Shown here one piece after another: positions 35,918-48,500 of a DNA stretch of 64,000 bases. Origin of the DNA: Ricinus communis (Eukaryota > Streptophyta > Magnoliopsida > Malpighiales > Euphorbiaceae); the NCBI RefSeq assembly GCF_019578655.1, contig NC_063259.1, positions 62,001-126,000 of the forward strand. The letters are read 5' to 3'. The position numbers were made by a program, and so were the translations under genes. Numbering within the stretch: position 1 is the first letter of the stretch; the number at the start of each line of letters is the position of its first letter. Below the pieces are notes generated by a model that worked only from the letters and a program-made list of their open reading frames with translations, searched no databases and was not told the origin of the DNA.

Positions 35918-36721
35918 ATGTTAAATTCAAACTCTTTGTATGATGCGTTGGAAAATGGGATTAGGAACCAAGAAAGTGCTAAAAATTAGGATACCCGTGC
36001 ATCTTTAGAAGCTCGAGTGGAATCGTTTTGCAGGGCTACCGGTCAACTCTCCACTCCTATCCTTTCATCTCAAGTTTTTTGTAAATTTTGTTATAGTTTA
36101 CATTTGAGTAATGATTGTCCATTGTATAGTGATGTTGCTCATTGTTCTTATAACTATGAACAGGTGAATTATACGGAAAGTTGGCCAAATGACTCGTATA
36201 GAAGCACCTACAATCAAGAATGGAGCACTCATTCACCCTTTGGATGGAGCTTAGATGGCCAAGAACCACCAGAATTTCAGCAGCCTAATCTTGCACCATC
36301 AACTCAAGGTGAAGAGTTAGTGTCAGAGGAGCTGATGATGAGGTTTATTGCAAGTCTTCAAGATAGATTCCAACAAACAGAGAGGATACTTGAAGATCAA
36401 CAAGCCTCGATTAAGAACATAGAGCATCAAATAGGCTTAATCTTCAAGTTACTAGCTGAAGAGCAATTGGGAACTCCATCAAACACTACTGAATCCGAGG
36501 AACACTTGAGCTCCGCCACTTTGTGTTCAGGTGAAAATTTTTCTGGTTTATCTACTATGTTTGACGATGATGCTTCTGTGCAGGACGATTTCTTGAACAT
36601 GGAGATGGAACCAGAAAAGGAAGAGGCGAACATGATTCCTTTGAAAGACTATTAACAGGAACGTACAATTGATGATATTGAGTTGCAGTTAGAGAAATTT
36701 TTGGTGGATTTCCCATAAGTC
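35918..36721 (+). pseudogene. Gag C-terminal ORF of element A
   Basis: The ATG at 35918 gives MLNSNSLYDALE, but TAG at 35987-35989 interrupts it where element B has Trp. The frame is open again 36017-36655. Features: zinc-knuckle-like CKFCYSLHLSNDC (CX2CX3HX4C, about 36080-36118), a VNYTESWPNDSY..TYNQEW segment as after the zinc knuckle of Athila gag, a coiled coil (RFQQTERILEDQQASIKNIE) and an HLSSATLCSGENF motif corresponding to the gag/protease boundary. The main capsid domain is absent. A TAA follows at 36652-36654, and a second TAA (36716-36718) is shared with element B. Confidence 0.7.
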
Positions 36722-36727
36722 CCTTCG

Positions 36728-37033
36728 ATGATGGAAGATGAGCACGAGTTATCCAATGAAGAAGTTTTGGAGGAGCTCGAGTTTCTTCTAGCAAGTGAAC
36801 CAAGCCAAGGACTAGAGAAAACCATCAACGTTCCTGAAGAAATTGCCCAACCGTCGATCCTTCCAATTGTTGATACTCTAGCTTTCAAATTGGAAGAGCC
36901 CCTAGAGCACCATGACTACGTTCAATTATACGAGGAGCGAGTTTTGCCCATCATACTGGCAGCTTGCTTGATAGTCGGGAATAGGAAATTGACGATTATC
37001 CCTCTAAGCGGATACTTGAAGACATTTGCTTAG
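36728..37033 (+). CDS. Short conserved ORF of the element family (pol remnant?)
   Basis: 101 codons, MMEDEHELSNEEVLEELEFL..., acidic, with a segment YVQLYEERVLPIILAACLIV that resembles the linker before RT in Athila-like pol (YLGE..LPVII-type). A 117-codon version exists in element B (52442-52795), where a Trp replaces the stop here. It is followed by TTTTGGGAGGCATCCCAAA (about 37109-37127), a sequence often found between pol and the 3' ORF in this lineage. Its function without RT is unknown. Confidence 0.5.
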   Translation: MMEDEHELSNEEVLEELEFLLASEPSQGLEKTINVPEEIAQPSILPIVDTLAFKLEEPLEHHDYVQLYEERVLPIILAACLIVGNRKLTIIPLSGYLKTFA

Positions 37034-37299
37034 AAGAAGGATGGATGGTCGTCAATCCCCACCGTTTGCTTTTCACCATGAGTCCAGCTAAGAAGACTCA
37101 TCACATCAAAAAGAAGTGCTTTTGGGAGGCATCCCAAATTCTATTTTTCAATTTTAATAATTTATCCTTTATTGGGAACTTAGTTTGATTAGATTTTACA
37201 GTTTGTTTTTGGTAAGTTTTATTTATGTTGAGTGTATGAGTTTAGGACTTATTGGTTGTGCAGGTGAGAAAGAGTGAGAAAGTACTGGGAATCGCAACT

Positions 37300-37575
37300 T
37301 TTGCATTTTTTGGAGATCAACACGGGCGTGTTCAAGACAGTGTTCATTAACACGGCCCGTGTTCTAATTGAAGAAAATCAAATTAAGATGAACACGTTCA
37401 CAGTAGGCCACACGGGCATTTATGCCCGATCGTGTCCCTAACACGTCCCCGTGTTCCATAAACACGGGCGTGTTCTCAAAAGTTGGTAAGCCAGCACATT
37501 TTAATTCGCTTAACACAGCCCGATATCCAGACCGCCTTCATGAACACGACCCCTGTTAGTGAACACAGGCGTGTT
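37300..37575 (+). repeat. Cluster of CACGGGCGTGTT / AACACGGCCCGTGTT motifs
   Basis: At least six near-palindromic copies (37321, 37350, 37412, 37448, 37462, 37566 regions) upstream of a TATA motif. Similar motifs fill U3 of both LTR families in the window. Confidence 0.7.
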
Positions 37576-37586
37576 CCGTACACTGC

Positions 37587-38257
37587 CTATATATACCACT
37601 TCATTTCGAAATGGCCAAAAAATTTTGCTCTCCTTTTAGTTTTAGCAATTCTCTCCTCTCTTACTCTCTCACTTCTTATTTCTCATCTCGAAGGCTTTGG
37701 ATATTGCGTTTGTCAAGTAAGTACCCTCCAACTTTATTTTTCCTTATTTTATTTTGATATTAGTTTGAATTTATGTTTTTCTTTGTGTTTCAATTTTTTT
37801 TGTTTTAGTTTATTTCCTTATTTTATTATTTGGTGCATGCATTTACATTCATGTTTGTGCTTAATTTTCTTTTGTTTTCTTTAATTTAGTTTATATACCT
37901 AACTTGCTCATATTTTCCGTTTTTCTTTTCTACCATTATTCATGATTGTGATTAATTCTTTATTTTCCTCTTTATTATTATTGCTGGCAGCTAAACAATA
38001 GGCTCTATCATATATAGTCGACTCTGTTGTATCTGTTTTATATTAGCATGTTGGTTTTCCTTGTGATGGTGAAGTTAAACTCCATGTGGATAAATTGAAA
38101 ATTTAATTGGTTGGTAGTATTGTGGATTGGATTTTCTTTGCAGGACATTGAGCGGTTTAATTTTATCAAGTTAAATGGTTCGATTTGTCCATTTTATGCC
38201 GTTATGCTGCCAGAATTTCGTTGATCCTTAGTACTAAAAATTTCTTTTTCAGGTACC
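37587..38257 (+). promoter_or_regulatory. Possible internal promoter and 5' UTR intron for the envelope-like ORF
   Basis: CTATATATACC (37587-37597) is a good TATA box. About 120 bases downstream is a strong donor, TGTCAA|GTAAGT (37714/37715), and acceptors follow at TTTCTTTGCAG (38133-38143) and CTTTTTCAG (about 38246-38254), the latter three bases before ATG 38258. This looks like a separate promoter with a leader intron, but expression is unproven. Confidence 0.45.
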
Positions 38258-39637
38258 ATGTCCACTAGACGAGGATCAGGAGTTTACAAGAGGAGGCGGA
38301 CCGATGGTTCCTCTTCCTCTCGATCGTCAGGCGCTGTGCTGACTAGTTCAGGCCAAATTAGACCACTGCAGTGCCATCTATTCCTACTTTTCCAAGGCCA
38401 GCCCACATTTGAGCAGAGATATCAATCAATAAGGCACAAAGATTTGGGAAAGGCGTGGGATAGGCCAAAGCCCATTTCAAAGATTTCTTTGAGATAGTTG
38501 AACCAATATATAGGGAGTTGATCATGGAGTTTGCCGTACTTTCTTCCGTAGAGCCGGTTCGCGGGACTTCCAATAACCGGATGCGATCGGTTTCGGACTA
38601 GCGAGCGGACTTTCACGATGAGTGTACAACAGTTTGGGGTATAATTGGGCTTGTAGTGCAGCGAGGATGCAGGTGGGAGGTTCTGATCAGTATACACACG
38701 CTGTGAGTCATATCCGCAGATGTGGTAGATTTACGATGACACCGAGGGTTCTGATGCCGGCCAGTCCAAGGCGCTAACTTGCTGAGGATTGTGCATGCAT
38801 TCTGGCTAGGACCATCAGCGGGGAGATAGCGATGAGTGTAGTTACCAGTAGGACCTATTTATACTTTACAGCATGCACCAGCACCAGTCCATCGACATGG
38901 GATACTTATTGGCCAGACAGATTAGTGCCTTCTGCAACAACTCAAAGAAGGTATTTTTCTATTTTGGGACTTACATTACTCGACTGGCTAGGAGCTTAGG
39001 AGTTTTGGAGGAGGCGATACCACATCTGACAGAGTTGGGGGTGATAGAGACATTGGGACTTCCCCAGTTGATTAGTATGGGGATGGTGACTCATAGGCAG
39101 GGTCCACTAGAACCAGAGTATAGACTGAGGAATGCTCTCTTGACAGCACTCAGAGAGGAGCGACCTGCCCCACGAGCCCATGGTACACAGGATGTCCCAC
39201 CTTCTTCTAATATTCTGGAGTCTTCCTCCAGACCATCTACTTCAGCTCCTTCTGGTTCTTCATCAGCTGTTTTAGGAGTCTCTCTAAATGAGTTTAGAGA
39301 GCTGCAGCTTTCAGTGCAGAGGTTGGCAGAGGAGCAGCAGTAACATTTCATTCGACAAGAGGCTTTTCAGCAGGACCTTTTACAGCGTCAGGCTGAGTTT
39401 CAGAGCCAGATGATGTCTCAGTTTGAAAGGCAGAGGGCTATGTTTCAAGCCCTGATTAAGCAGGGAGGTAGGTTAGAGGCCTCTATGGCCAATGACATGT
39501 TTGATGATATTTTTGCTATAGATTTTGCACCTGCCTGTCCACAGAGCTGGGTTCCAGAGCAGAGCCATTCTGACATCCCTCTAGCGGATGATCCAGCTAG
39601 CCCTCCCTCTCCGACTGAGCACCCTTCAACACAGTAG
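38258..39637 (+). pseudogene. Envelope-like (plant transposon domain) ORF of element A, decayed
   Basis: The three open pieces 38258-38497, 38873-39343 and 39410-39637 lie in one frame, so a single ORF of about 460 codons has been broken by point stops (for example 38495-38497 and 39341-39343). The N-terminus is basic and Ser-rich (MSTRRGSGVYKRRRTDGSSS). The middle piece has the pattern SIDMGYLLARQISAF..YITRLARSLGVL, matching the domain found in Athila-like third ORFs. The end is Gln-rich, likely coiled coil, then a Pro/Ser/Asp tail. Historically called envelope-like; actual role unknown. Element B lacks this segment. Confidence 0.6.
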
Positions 39638-41400
39638 CCTGACGAGCCTCCTATTGACGCTGCTCCTGCTGATCCACCAGCTCCTACATGTGACACTACT
39701 TCTGATCCTCAGAGAGCAGTCATTCCTCCACCACAGACCAGCCAGCGCCCTGATATACTTGCTGATGCACCTCTTTTCACTCTAGAGCTATAGTCAGGGC
39801 AGTATTAGTTCTTTTTCCTTTTTCATTTCTTATATTTTGTACACTGAAGACAGTGTGTCCTTCAAGTGTGGGGTGGTGATATTTATATACACTTGTTTTC
39901 GTGTTTTTATTGTTTTGTATATGAAATTCAGATCCTTTTCTAGTGTATATATCACATTTCATTTATCCCATCTCAGTTATTTGTTTATTTTTTATGCATA
40001 TTTTTATAAAATTTTGAAAATTTTTCACTTTGTTTCAATGCTTTTACTGTTGACTTGCTTTTGGAAATCCTGTTTATGTCCATATGATCGGGTAAAACCG
40101 ATAGTGTTGAGTCTTGCAGAAGAATGTAAGATAATTAGTGATTCGGAGTTCTTGCAGAGTGGAGCCATGCAGTACCAGATACGAGATAGATCCTCCAAAG
40201 AACAAGGCTTTTTTCGAATAAGCCAATTCATTTGGGACCCTGCAGATCCACTCTTTTTCCTATTCAAAGATCAGCCTCTTTGAGTTTTGCACTAAGTTGC
40301 TTTGGTTTATTTAATTCTGTTTTGATGATTTTTGTTTGGAACCTACTCAAAAGCACACTTGTGAGAAATTGAGCCTAAATTGTAAGCATACACTTTATAT
40401 GCTTGTATTTATTTCTTGTTGAGAGTGCGAATTACTGTTTTTTACTTTTAGAACTTGCTCGGTAATGCTTATGAGGGCCACAAGGAGAGTTTTAACACTT
40501 TGGTATGATAGAGGCACTTAGGTTTTTCATTCTAGCCAAATAGCCTTCATTCGTTTATTGATTCTGTAGATAACCCCTTTTTTCACCATTTTTTTATCAT
40601 ATTCCATTACCACTTAGTTTTATTCTGCTTTGGGTTATGATTTTGCATATGAGTTATTTTTATTGGGAATTTTTGTCTTGGGAATAGCATTGGAATCTTA
40701 TAGCAGCTTTCTTCAATCCAAAAGAAATTCACTTTATTATGTGAATGTTCTTCCCTTATGAAAAAAAGAAAAGAAATAATAATAATAATAAGAAGAAGAA
40801 TAAGAGGGAAGGGTGATGAAAAGAAAGGAAGTGAGTGAGCTAATTGTTCAATTGTTTTTCAGAGTTTACATTTTGACTTGATTCCTATTTCCCACCTTAG
40901 ACAACTGTCCATTGTTTACCCCTTGTGATCATTGTGACTTGTGTGCAGGTCATGTAATTCATTGCAGAACGCCATAGGTTCAACTCTGACCAAATTTACC
41001 TACCCTTACCTAATCCCCATTACAACCCTTATAAAGACCTTTTGACATGGCTGTTGACTCTCCATAAGTGGTAGGAGTAGGATTTAAGAGCGAGCATATA
41101 GTAAGTAAGGCAGTAGTTGATGCATTGAGCAATTAAACACTACCCTTTAAACACTTTGAGTGATTTAGAGTGAATCTGGTGAGGAGTTGGTTCTGAATAA
41201 TTTTTGTTCAGACAGTATTTTGTGAATTATAGGCATCTTAGTTGTGATACTTGAATTGATTGCTTCGTTTCTTTTTGTTTGACTTACGCTTGTTAAGGAC
41301 ATGTGCAGGAGCTCTCTAGCTTGTCTGTCAGTTTAAGTATTATTCTTAGTGGTTTATTTTTCTTATTTTACTTTTGATTGCTTGAGGACAAGTAATGAGC
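39638..41400 (+). other. Non-coding 3' interior of element A
   Basis: No coding region recognised. It includes GAAGACAGTGTGTCCTTCAAGTGTGGGG (about 39846-39873), which reappears in element B near 52060-52095 (minus strand), so the interior of element B is a deletion derivative of this arrangement. A (AAT)(AAG) simple repeat lies at 40776-40805. Confidence 0.6.
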
Positions 41401-41416
41401 TAAGTGTGGGGTTATT
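41401..41416 (+). promoter_or_regulatory. Polypurine tract of element A
   Basis: TAAGTGTGGGGTTATT directly before the 3' LTR; same core AAGTGTGGGG in element B. Confidence 0.75.
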
Positions 41417-43353
41417 TGATGTGCGTAAAATACACACATCTAAATGGGGCTTTTAAGATTGATTTTATGGACATTTGATGTGAATTGGTCCCAATACTCA
41501 CCCTATGAGTCTATTTGTGTGCATTAGGTCCAAAAGAGGTCAAAGAATGATAAAAGGAAGAATTGGAGCATAATTGGACGCCAAAGCTGCCGAAACAAGC
41601 TAAGTACAAGCATGAGGAAGCTGAACATGGCCATGTTGGTTTCAACACTGGCCGTGTTCCCAACACGGTCACCAACACGGCTGTATTGGGTACATTAAAC
41701 ATCAAAGAAAAAGTAATTCTTAGGGAGCACGGCCACAAAGAGTAACACGACCAGGAACACCAAACCGTGTTCCCAACACGGCCAGGAACACGGCTGTGTT
41801 GGAGGCGACAGGGGGAACTAATTAAAAGAATGAAGAGAGGAAAGAAGGAGAGAGTGGGGGGAGAACGTTCCAAACCCTAATTTTTCTCTCCCTAAGGGTT
41901 TTCTGAGCTGAAACCAAGAGAAAAGGAGACTTGGATCAAGGTTTCAATCGGATTCCCTTGAAGGATTGAAGATTGGGCGAGGTTCGTTGATTGGTTTTCA
42001 AATCGAGCAAGAGGAACAAGAATCGATTCAATTCGAGCAAGAGGAATTAGGGCTGTTTACTCTCATCCAAGGGTGTAATCGGGTTTTCTCTACCTTTACT
42101 CATTGTTGTAATTGAATTCTTGTGTATTTTGATAATGAACATGATTAGCTAGATTGATTTAATCCATTGGGATTTCTTTACTATGTTGGCTTAGTATTAT
42201 ATTGTTGGATTGTTTGGATTAGTTTTGTATTCTTCTTGCTTTCAGTATTAATAAGATAATGCATCATTCATGAGACATTATGAATTGTGTGTTTAGATTG
42301 CTTTGTGTGATTGAGAAGTCCATTTGACAATTAGAATTTTGAATAGCAAGAACTGGTTAATAATCGCTTAGAGATAAGGATAATTAACTAGCTAGATTAA
42401 GAATTAACAAAGCTTAACAGAGGCGGATTAAAGCTTAATATTAATTGTTAGGAAGAGATTTCAACTTTAGGTTATTAGGTTTAGAAATTCGGTTATCTTG
42501 AGAGAGAAACCGAATTCGGTTAAGAATTCATCCACGGGTAGCATAATTAGACTCACCAATCCGTTATTTTTTGTTTGATTGCCAACTAGTTTAGGTTCCC
42601 TTTGGGTTTGCTCTCTTGCCTTGGTTATTTTAGTTATCAATTACTCTTGCATCTCCCTTAGAACTTAGCTTGTAGCTATTACTATGTTGGCTTAGTATTA
42701 TATTGCTGGATTGTTTGGATTAGTTTTGTATTCTTCTTGCTTTCAGTATTAATAAGATAATGCATTATTCATGAGACGTTGTGAATTGTGTGTTTAGATT
42801 GCTTTGTGTGATTGAGAAGTCCATTTGGCAATTAGAATTTTGAATAGCAAGAACTGGTTAATAATCGCTTAGAGATAAGGATAATTAACTAGCCGGATTA
42901 AGAATTAATAAAGCTTAATAGAGGCAGATTAAAGCTTAATGCTCATTAGGAAGAGATTCCAACTTTAGGTTATTAGGTTTAGGAATTCGGTTATCTCGAG
43001 AGAGAAACCGAATTCGGTTAAGAATTCGTCCACGGGTAGCATAATTAGACTCACCAATCCGTTATTTTTTGTTTGATTGCCAACTAGTTTAGATTCCCTT
43101 TGGGTTTGCTCTCTTGCCTTGGTTATTTTAGTTATCAATTACTCTTGCATCTCCCTTAGAACTTAGCTTGTAGCTATTAGTTAGTTTAGAAATTATTCAT
43201 CACTCATTTTAGGTTAATATAATAAAGAACAAAGGAGTAACTCTAGGCTTTCACTTTCCCGAGGAATACGACCTTGATACTCGTCATTAGTGCTAGATTG
43301 CATCGATAGGTACACTGCCTTAGATTGTAGCTAACACGATTTAGCACACATCA
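41417..43353 (+). repeat. 3' LTR of element A (1937 bp) with internal 0.5-kb duplication
   Basis: Longer than the 5' LTR by 485 bases because of a direct tandem duplication: 42180-42680 and 42681-43168, each starting ACTATGTTGGCTTAG. Otherwise the two LTRs are close, with scattered substitutions. Confidence 0.88.
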
Positions 43354-43358
43354 GTGGC

Positions 43359-44231
43359 CAAAGAAAAAGGCACATCACTATTTCATTCATTAGATTAATA
43401 AAGGGATTACTAAGTAAATAGTAGGCTAAATACTATCTTTAGCATATAATTTTAAATCATAAGCTTTTATTGATTTGTACATTTATTTATTATTTGGTTA
43501 CTTTACTTTATAAATATTATTCTCTTAAAATAGTGGTTATAGTTTTTAATAAATTTACAAACTATTTTTATAATTATTTTTAAAATTGTATGATGTACTC
43601 CTACTCTATTGATGTGTCTAAGTTAGTATTCACAAATGCACGAACCGTTCTTATAGTAAAAATGGTAAAGCATTCCGAGATCAATCTCTTAAGGAACTAT
43701 GTGCCACTTATTATAAAAACTAGTATTTTTAAAACACTATTTATTATTTAATATATTATTATATTTTAATATTATATTGACGAATAAATTAGTTTTGTAA
43801 TTAGATAATAATTGTAATTCTAAAATAGTTATATTTTTAAAATTATATCCAATAATAAATTACATTTTTATTATATAATTAAATTTTTAATTCTAAAAAA
43901 TAATAATATCAATTATAGTTATATATTAATTTATATAATATTAAATTAAGTAATAAATAATTTTTATATTATTACATTAATAAAATTTTAAATTCTTTAA
44001 AAATATTAAAAATATTTAAAAATAGTTAGTTTACTATTATTTTTTCAAATTTTATAAATTAATATTAATATAAATTTTTTTATTAAATTATATCTATCAA
44101 CTTAATTTTATAATCAAAATAATAATATCAATCGTGCAACACATAAATAAACTATTAGTTTACTCATAGATTTAGTACTAAAATATTAAAATATAATGTT
44201 TTATAAAATATAAAGCATAAGATATAAAATG
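43359..44231. other. A+T-rich DNA right of element A
   Basis: The first ~80 bases continue the repeat interrupted by element A. A segment at 43640-43700 (CACGAACCG...GAGATCAATCTCTTAAGGAAC) resembles one at 19385-19440. No gene recognised. Confidence 0.5.
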
Positions 44232-44895
44232 GTTTCTAACGAATTAAAAATGTGCAATTATACTCTCAAATTTTAAAATAGCTCAATATCACCTTTTAAT
44301 TTTTAAAATAAATAAATAAACCAAATAATTAATGGGTTAATTTTCCATCAACTGCATGTGGGTCCCTTTTCACTCAAAGGGGCTAGTTTGATGGAAAGTT
44401 AATTGGAATTAATGCAATTAATGTGTCAAAGTCAAATTGTTATACTGAAAATACAGGGACTGAAGAAAAAATAAGAGTGGAAAATCTGAAAAAAAGAAAA
44501 AAGTCGAAGTTTTGTTTTTTATGCTATGGTTAATATGGACAGATGTTTTCTTTGGTGCGGTGGTGGTGACTTCGATCCAAGGTTCAAGAGAAGGACAGAG
44601 TCCATCGAGCGAGAGAGAAAATAGAAAAAGAAAAGAGAAGGATCGGAATTTTAGAAACAGAGAGAAAAAGAAAGGTTAAAGGGTAATGATGAATTTGTGC
44701 CTATTTTAGAATTTAAAGAGAGACCCACATGCAGTTGACGCCTTTGAACGAAAAAGGACCCGCATGTGGTTAATGGAAAATTAAGCTTCCTTTAACTATT
44801 GGGTTTATTTGTACCTATTTAAAGATTAAAGAATGATATTAAACCATTTAAAAGAATGAGGGTTTAATTATATATCTGTAATTAGTTTAGGGGTT
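44232..44895. mobile_element. Long-TIR MITE (Mutator-like?)
   Basis: The ends are inverted repeats of about 170 bp: the left arm reads TTAATTTTCCATCAACTGCATG at about 44339 and the right arm, reverse-complemented, reads TTAATTTTCCATTAACCACATG from about 44785. Outer parts also match (TCAATATCACCTTTTAAT against TTTAATATCATTCTTTAAT). The interior has no coding capacity. Long TIRs suggest a MULE-type element; the target duplication could not be fixed. Confidence 0.55.
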
Positions 44896-45194
44896 CTTTT
44901 TACCTTTTACAGATGAGTTTGAAATTAAATTTGAAAAAATGCTTTTCCAACATTAAATTTTATTTTGAATGATTTTTTAATTTTTAAAATTACTTTTTCA
45001 AAAAACAGATAAATAGATATTTTTTTAAAAGCAAGCTTGGAAAAAATAGTTTGTAAATAAATTAAGAAAAATTTAAATTTTTTTTAAACACCCAATCGCA
45101 ATCCAAAATACACTATAAATAGATTAAAATATGAGAACTTTATAATTTGGTTTTTAAATTATAGGGACTAGTTCATTAATTATTTCAAACTTCT
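44896..45194. other. A+T-rich spacer
   Basis: Nothing recognised. Confidence 0.5.
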
Positions 45195-45507
45195 TTATTT
45201 TTTTACAAAAAGAAGAATGCTAGTAATACTTTTTTTAATCGAGGTATTAAAATTTAACAATTAGGTAGCAAATACAAATTGAGCTAAATCATGAGCCATA
45301 ACATTAAAGCAACGCGAAATAAAAACAAAAAAATGGAATGAAAACTACTAGTTAATGAAAAATGTCAGTAAAGATAGCTTGCACACAAGCTAGAACAGGA
45401 ACCTCTTGGCATGCAATTTGGATGACTTACAGAGCATCACCTTCCATGATCAGTCGTTTCCATTCTAGACTCCTTGGCCATAACATACTTTCTCTTAAAG
45501 TCATGGC

Positions 45508-48500
45508 TTAAAAAATGAAAGGTTGACAGGGGTCAATAAACAGTTTGCAACTTGAACCCAGCAAAGCACCTTGTATATTACGAGCTAGAAAATCCACACT
45601 TCCTCTATGTATGTTAGATCTGCAACTCGCATCAAAGTTGACTTTAATAAAGTCTTCATCAATATTAAAATCAGCCACCATGGTAGGGTGAGGAACATAT
45701 GGGATCCCTTTCCTATCCGCCAACCTCACACTTTGAAATTCATGGAAATCATGTTGAGCAACTTCAACAATAACTTTAGCAGAGTCTTGAGTATAATTAA
45801 AAACTAGGTTATTCCATGCCTTCCATAAACGCCACAAAATGAAGACCATGTGAATCAAGGAGTCATTAGCTTGAAAAGTTTGGAGATCAGCTTTGATAGT
45901 ATCCCAAAAACTAGTGATCGACCTATTGAGCATCATTGATAGTAATCCCATTATTGACAACCGCCATATCTGTTGAGCTAAGGGACAAAGGAAAAAATAT
46001 ATGTTCTAAAGATTAAATCATGCCACAATTACTGTATCATTGTGATAATCCTAAGCGATTGAATAGCAATTGACCAACCGAGAGAGCATTAGAAAAGATT
46101 TTCCACGTAAATATCTTTAGTTTGCTCGAAAGTTTTATTTTCTAGAGATGCCTCAATTGCATAGTATCTTGGTGATTCAATTGGGCTCTATTCATGGATG
46201 AAAAGGAAGCTTGCCATTCAAAATATCTTGAACGAACCGAATATTCTCCTGATGCATGAAAATGCCAGATGAGCTTATCACTCTTATTGCATATGCTGAG
46301 AGGAATCTGTAGAATTTGTTGAACTTGAACCACTGAAAAATGTCACTGCAATATCCCAATTTTCCAAATTTTAAAACACTGATCTATCAAGAAATTAACT
46401 GTTTGAGATGCGATAGTCGATAATGGAATTAAAGTATCTCAAAATGGCGCTGTTGTAGGTAACCAGGGATCCTTAGCAATTTTAATCAACTGACCATTAC
46501 CAAGCTACCATCTTAATCCATGCATGAGAAGTTCTATCCAGCACATATGCTCTTCCATGGCTATAAAGAATTGGATCCCCTTTGGCTATGAAATTTAAGA
46601 CTGAAAAATATTTTTCTTTGAGAACTCTAGCAATAAGGGAATTAGAGTTTTGGAGCAATCTCCAAGCTTGTTTTGCCAGTAAAACAATGTTGATCTCATG
46701 CATATTTTTAAAGCCCATTCCTCCTTGAGATTTACTTTGGCATATATTTTCCCAATAAATCCAATGCATTCTTTTTTCATTTGACACATGCCCCCATAAA
46801 AAATTAGCTAAGATTTAATTGATTTCTTCCGAGTGGGATTAGGAAACAGCTCATAGCGAAAACTGGCACTACACTAGCTATCACTTTTATTAAAACTTCC
46901 TTACCTCCGGGAGATGGGAATTTCTCTTTCCAGCCTTGAACCTTATTTCAAACTTTCAAAATTAATTTTGCAAAGGTTTTTTTCTTTAATGTATTCACTA
47001 TCACTGGTAGTCCAAGATATCTATCCAAAATGTCAATGTTTCCAATCTGAAAGATCCCAACAATATGCACTTTTAAAGATAGAGGTGTATTTGGAGAGAA
47101 GTAAATAGCAGATTTAATTGGATTCACCTCTTGACCAATGGCTTTGGCATAATAATGTAATATATTTTGAAGTGTCTCAGTTGTTGAAATGGAGCATTCA
47201 CTAAAGAACATGGCATCATCATCAAATAATAGATTATTTACACTAGGACTATGCTTCGCCACTTGAATGCCTTTTAAAGAATTTTGAACCTTAGCTCCTA
47301 TACACATGTGGGATAAGCCTTTAGCACATAATAAGAATAGAAGTGGAGATAGTGGATCATCCCGTTGAATCTCTCTTGATAGAATAATGAAACCTTCCAA
47401 AGCCCCATTAATATTAATCGAATAAGTAATAGAGGTAACACAAGACATTATCCATGTAATCCATATTTCAAAAAATCCCAAAGCTGCCAAAATATGCATG
47501 ATATAATTTCATTCTAGTTTATCATAAGCTTTAGCCATGTCCATTTTAAGAGTCGTACCTCCTTTCTTCCCAATTTTCCAAGCTTTGGGAAAATGAACCG
47601 TTTCATGACATACTAGAATGTTGTTTATGATTAATCTTCCTGCTGTAAAAGCACTATGATTCTCAATGACTAATTTAGGCATAATTCGCTGCAATCTTCT
47701 GATAAGGATTTTTATAATTATTTTGTAGTAGACTATGCATAGGGTAATAGGGCGCTATTGACTCATTTTCACTAGATGCTGAACTTTGAAAATAAGAGAG
47801 ATTGTAGTATGATTTGCACTTTTCACTATAGGAGCACCTGCAAAGAAACTAACAATAGATGAAAATAAATCATCTTTGATCACATTCCAGTATCGATGGA
47901 AAAAAAGACTCGTAAAAACCGTTCCATCTTGGGGCTTTGTCAGGAAGAATTGAGAAGGCAACTTCTTAAATTTCTTGATAAGTAACAGGAGCTGTTAGAA
48001 AAATATAATCCTCCTCCAATACTTTAGGCTCCATGCATTCAGTGACGAGCGCAAATCCTTCACTGAAGTAAACAACTCTTTGAAATATGATACAACTAGA
48101 GAAGTCATACTCTTATGATCTGAAATCCATTGGTCTTGTTCATTGATTAAACACCTAACTTGGTTGGTATGACACCTTTGAGCCACTGCTGCATGAAATA
48201 AACCAGTATTGCTATCACCAAGTCGAAGCCATGAACACCTTTCTTTTTTAGCCCAATAATTTTCTTCATGGAGTACGACTTTCGCAAGATTTTTTTCAAG
48301 TCCTCTGTTTGAATTATAATTGGTACCCCTTGACTGGATCTTAATCCATTCTATATTAGCTTTGATCTCATTAATTTCCTTATTTGCATTCCTGTAATTT
48401 GCTCTATTCCATTCCACTATTCCATACCTATAAGCTTTCAATTTCGACATGAATTGGAAAGTTGGCGACCCATGTTGATTTAAGCCCCATTTCTCTGAAA

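Larger units (their letters stand above)
34317..43358 (+). mobile_element. Non-autonomous Tat/Athila-like (Ty3) LTR retrotransposon, element A
   Basis: Flanked by the 5-bp target duplication GTGGC (34317-34321 and 43354-43358). LTRs at 34322-35773 and 41417-43353 begin TGATGTG and end CACATCA. A primer-binding site follows the 5' LTR and a polypurine tract precedes the 3' LTR. The 5.6-kb interior has a gag-end ORF, a short second ORF and a decayed envelope-like ORF but no reverse transcriptase, RNase H or integrase, so movement would need proteins from another element. All three coding segments are in the same frame. Confidence 0.85.

Noticed and set aside
39837..40283. 148-codon ORF beginning [12 protein letters not shown]
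   Set aside because: Lies in the non-coding 3' interior of element A over the GACAGTGTGTCCTTCAAGTGTGG motif shared with element B; phenylalanine-rich by composition.
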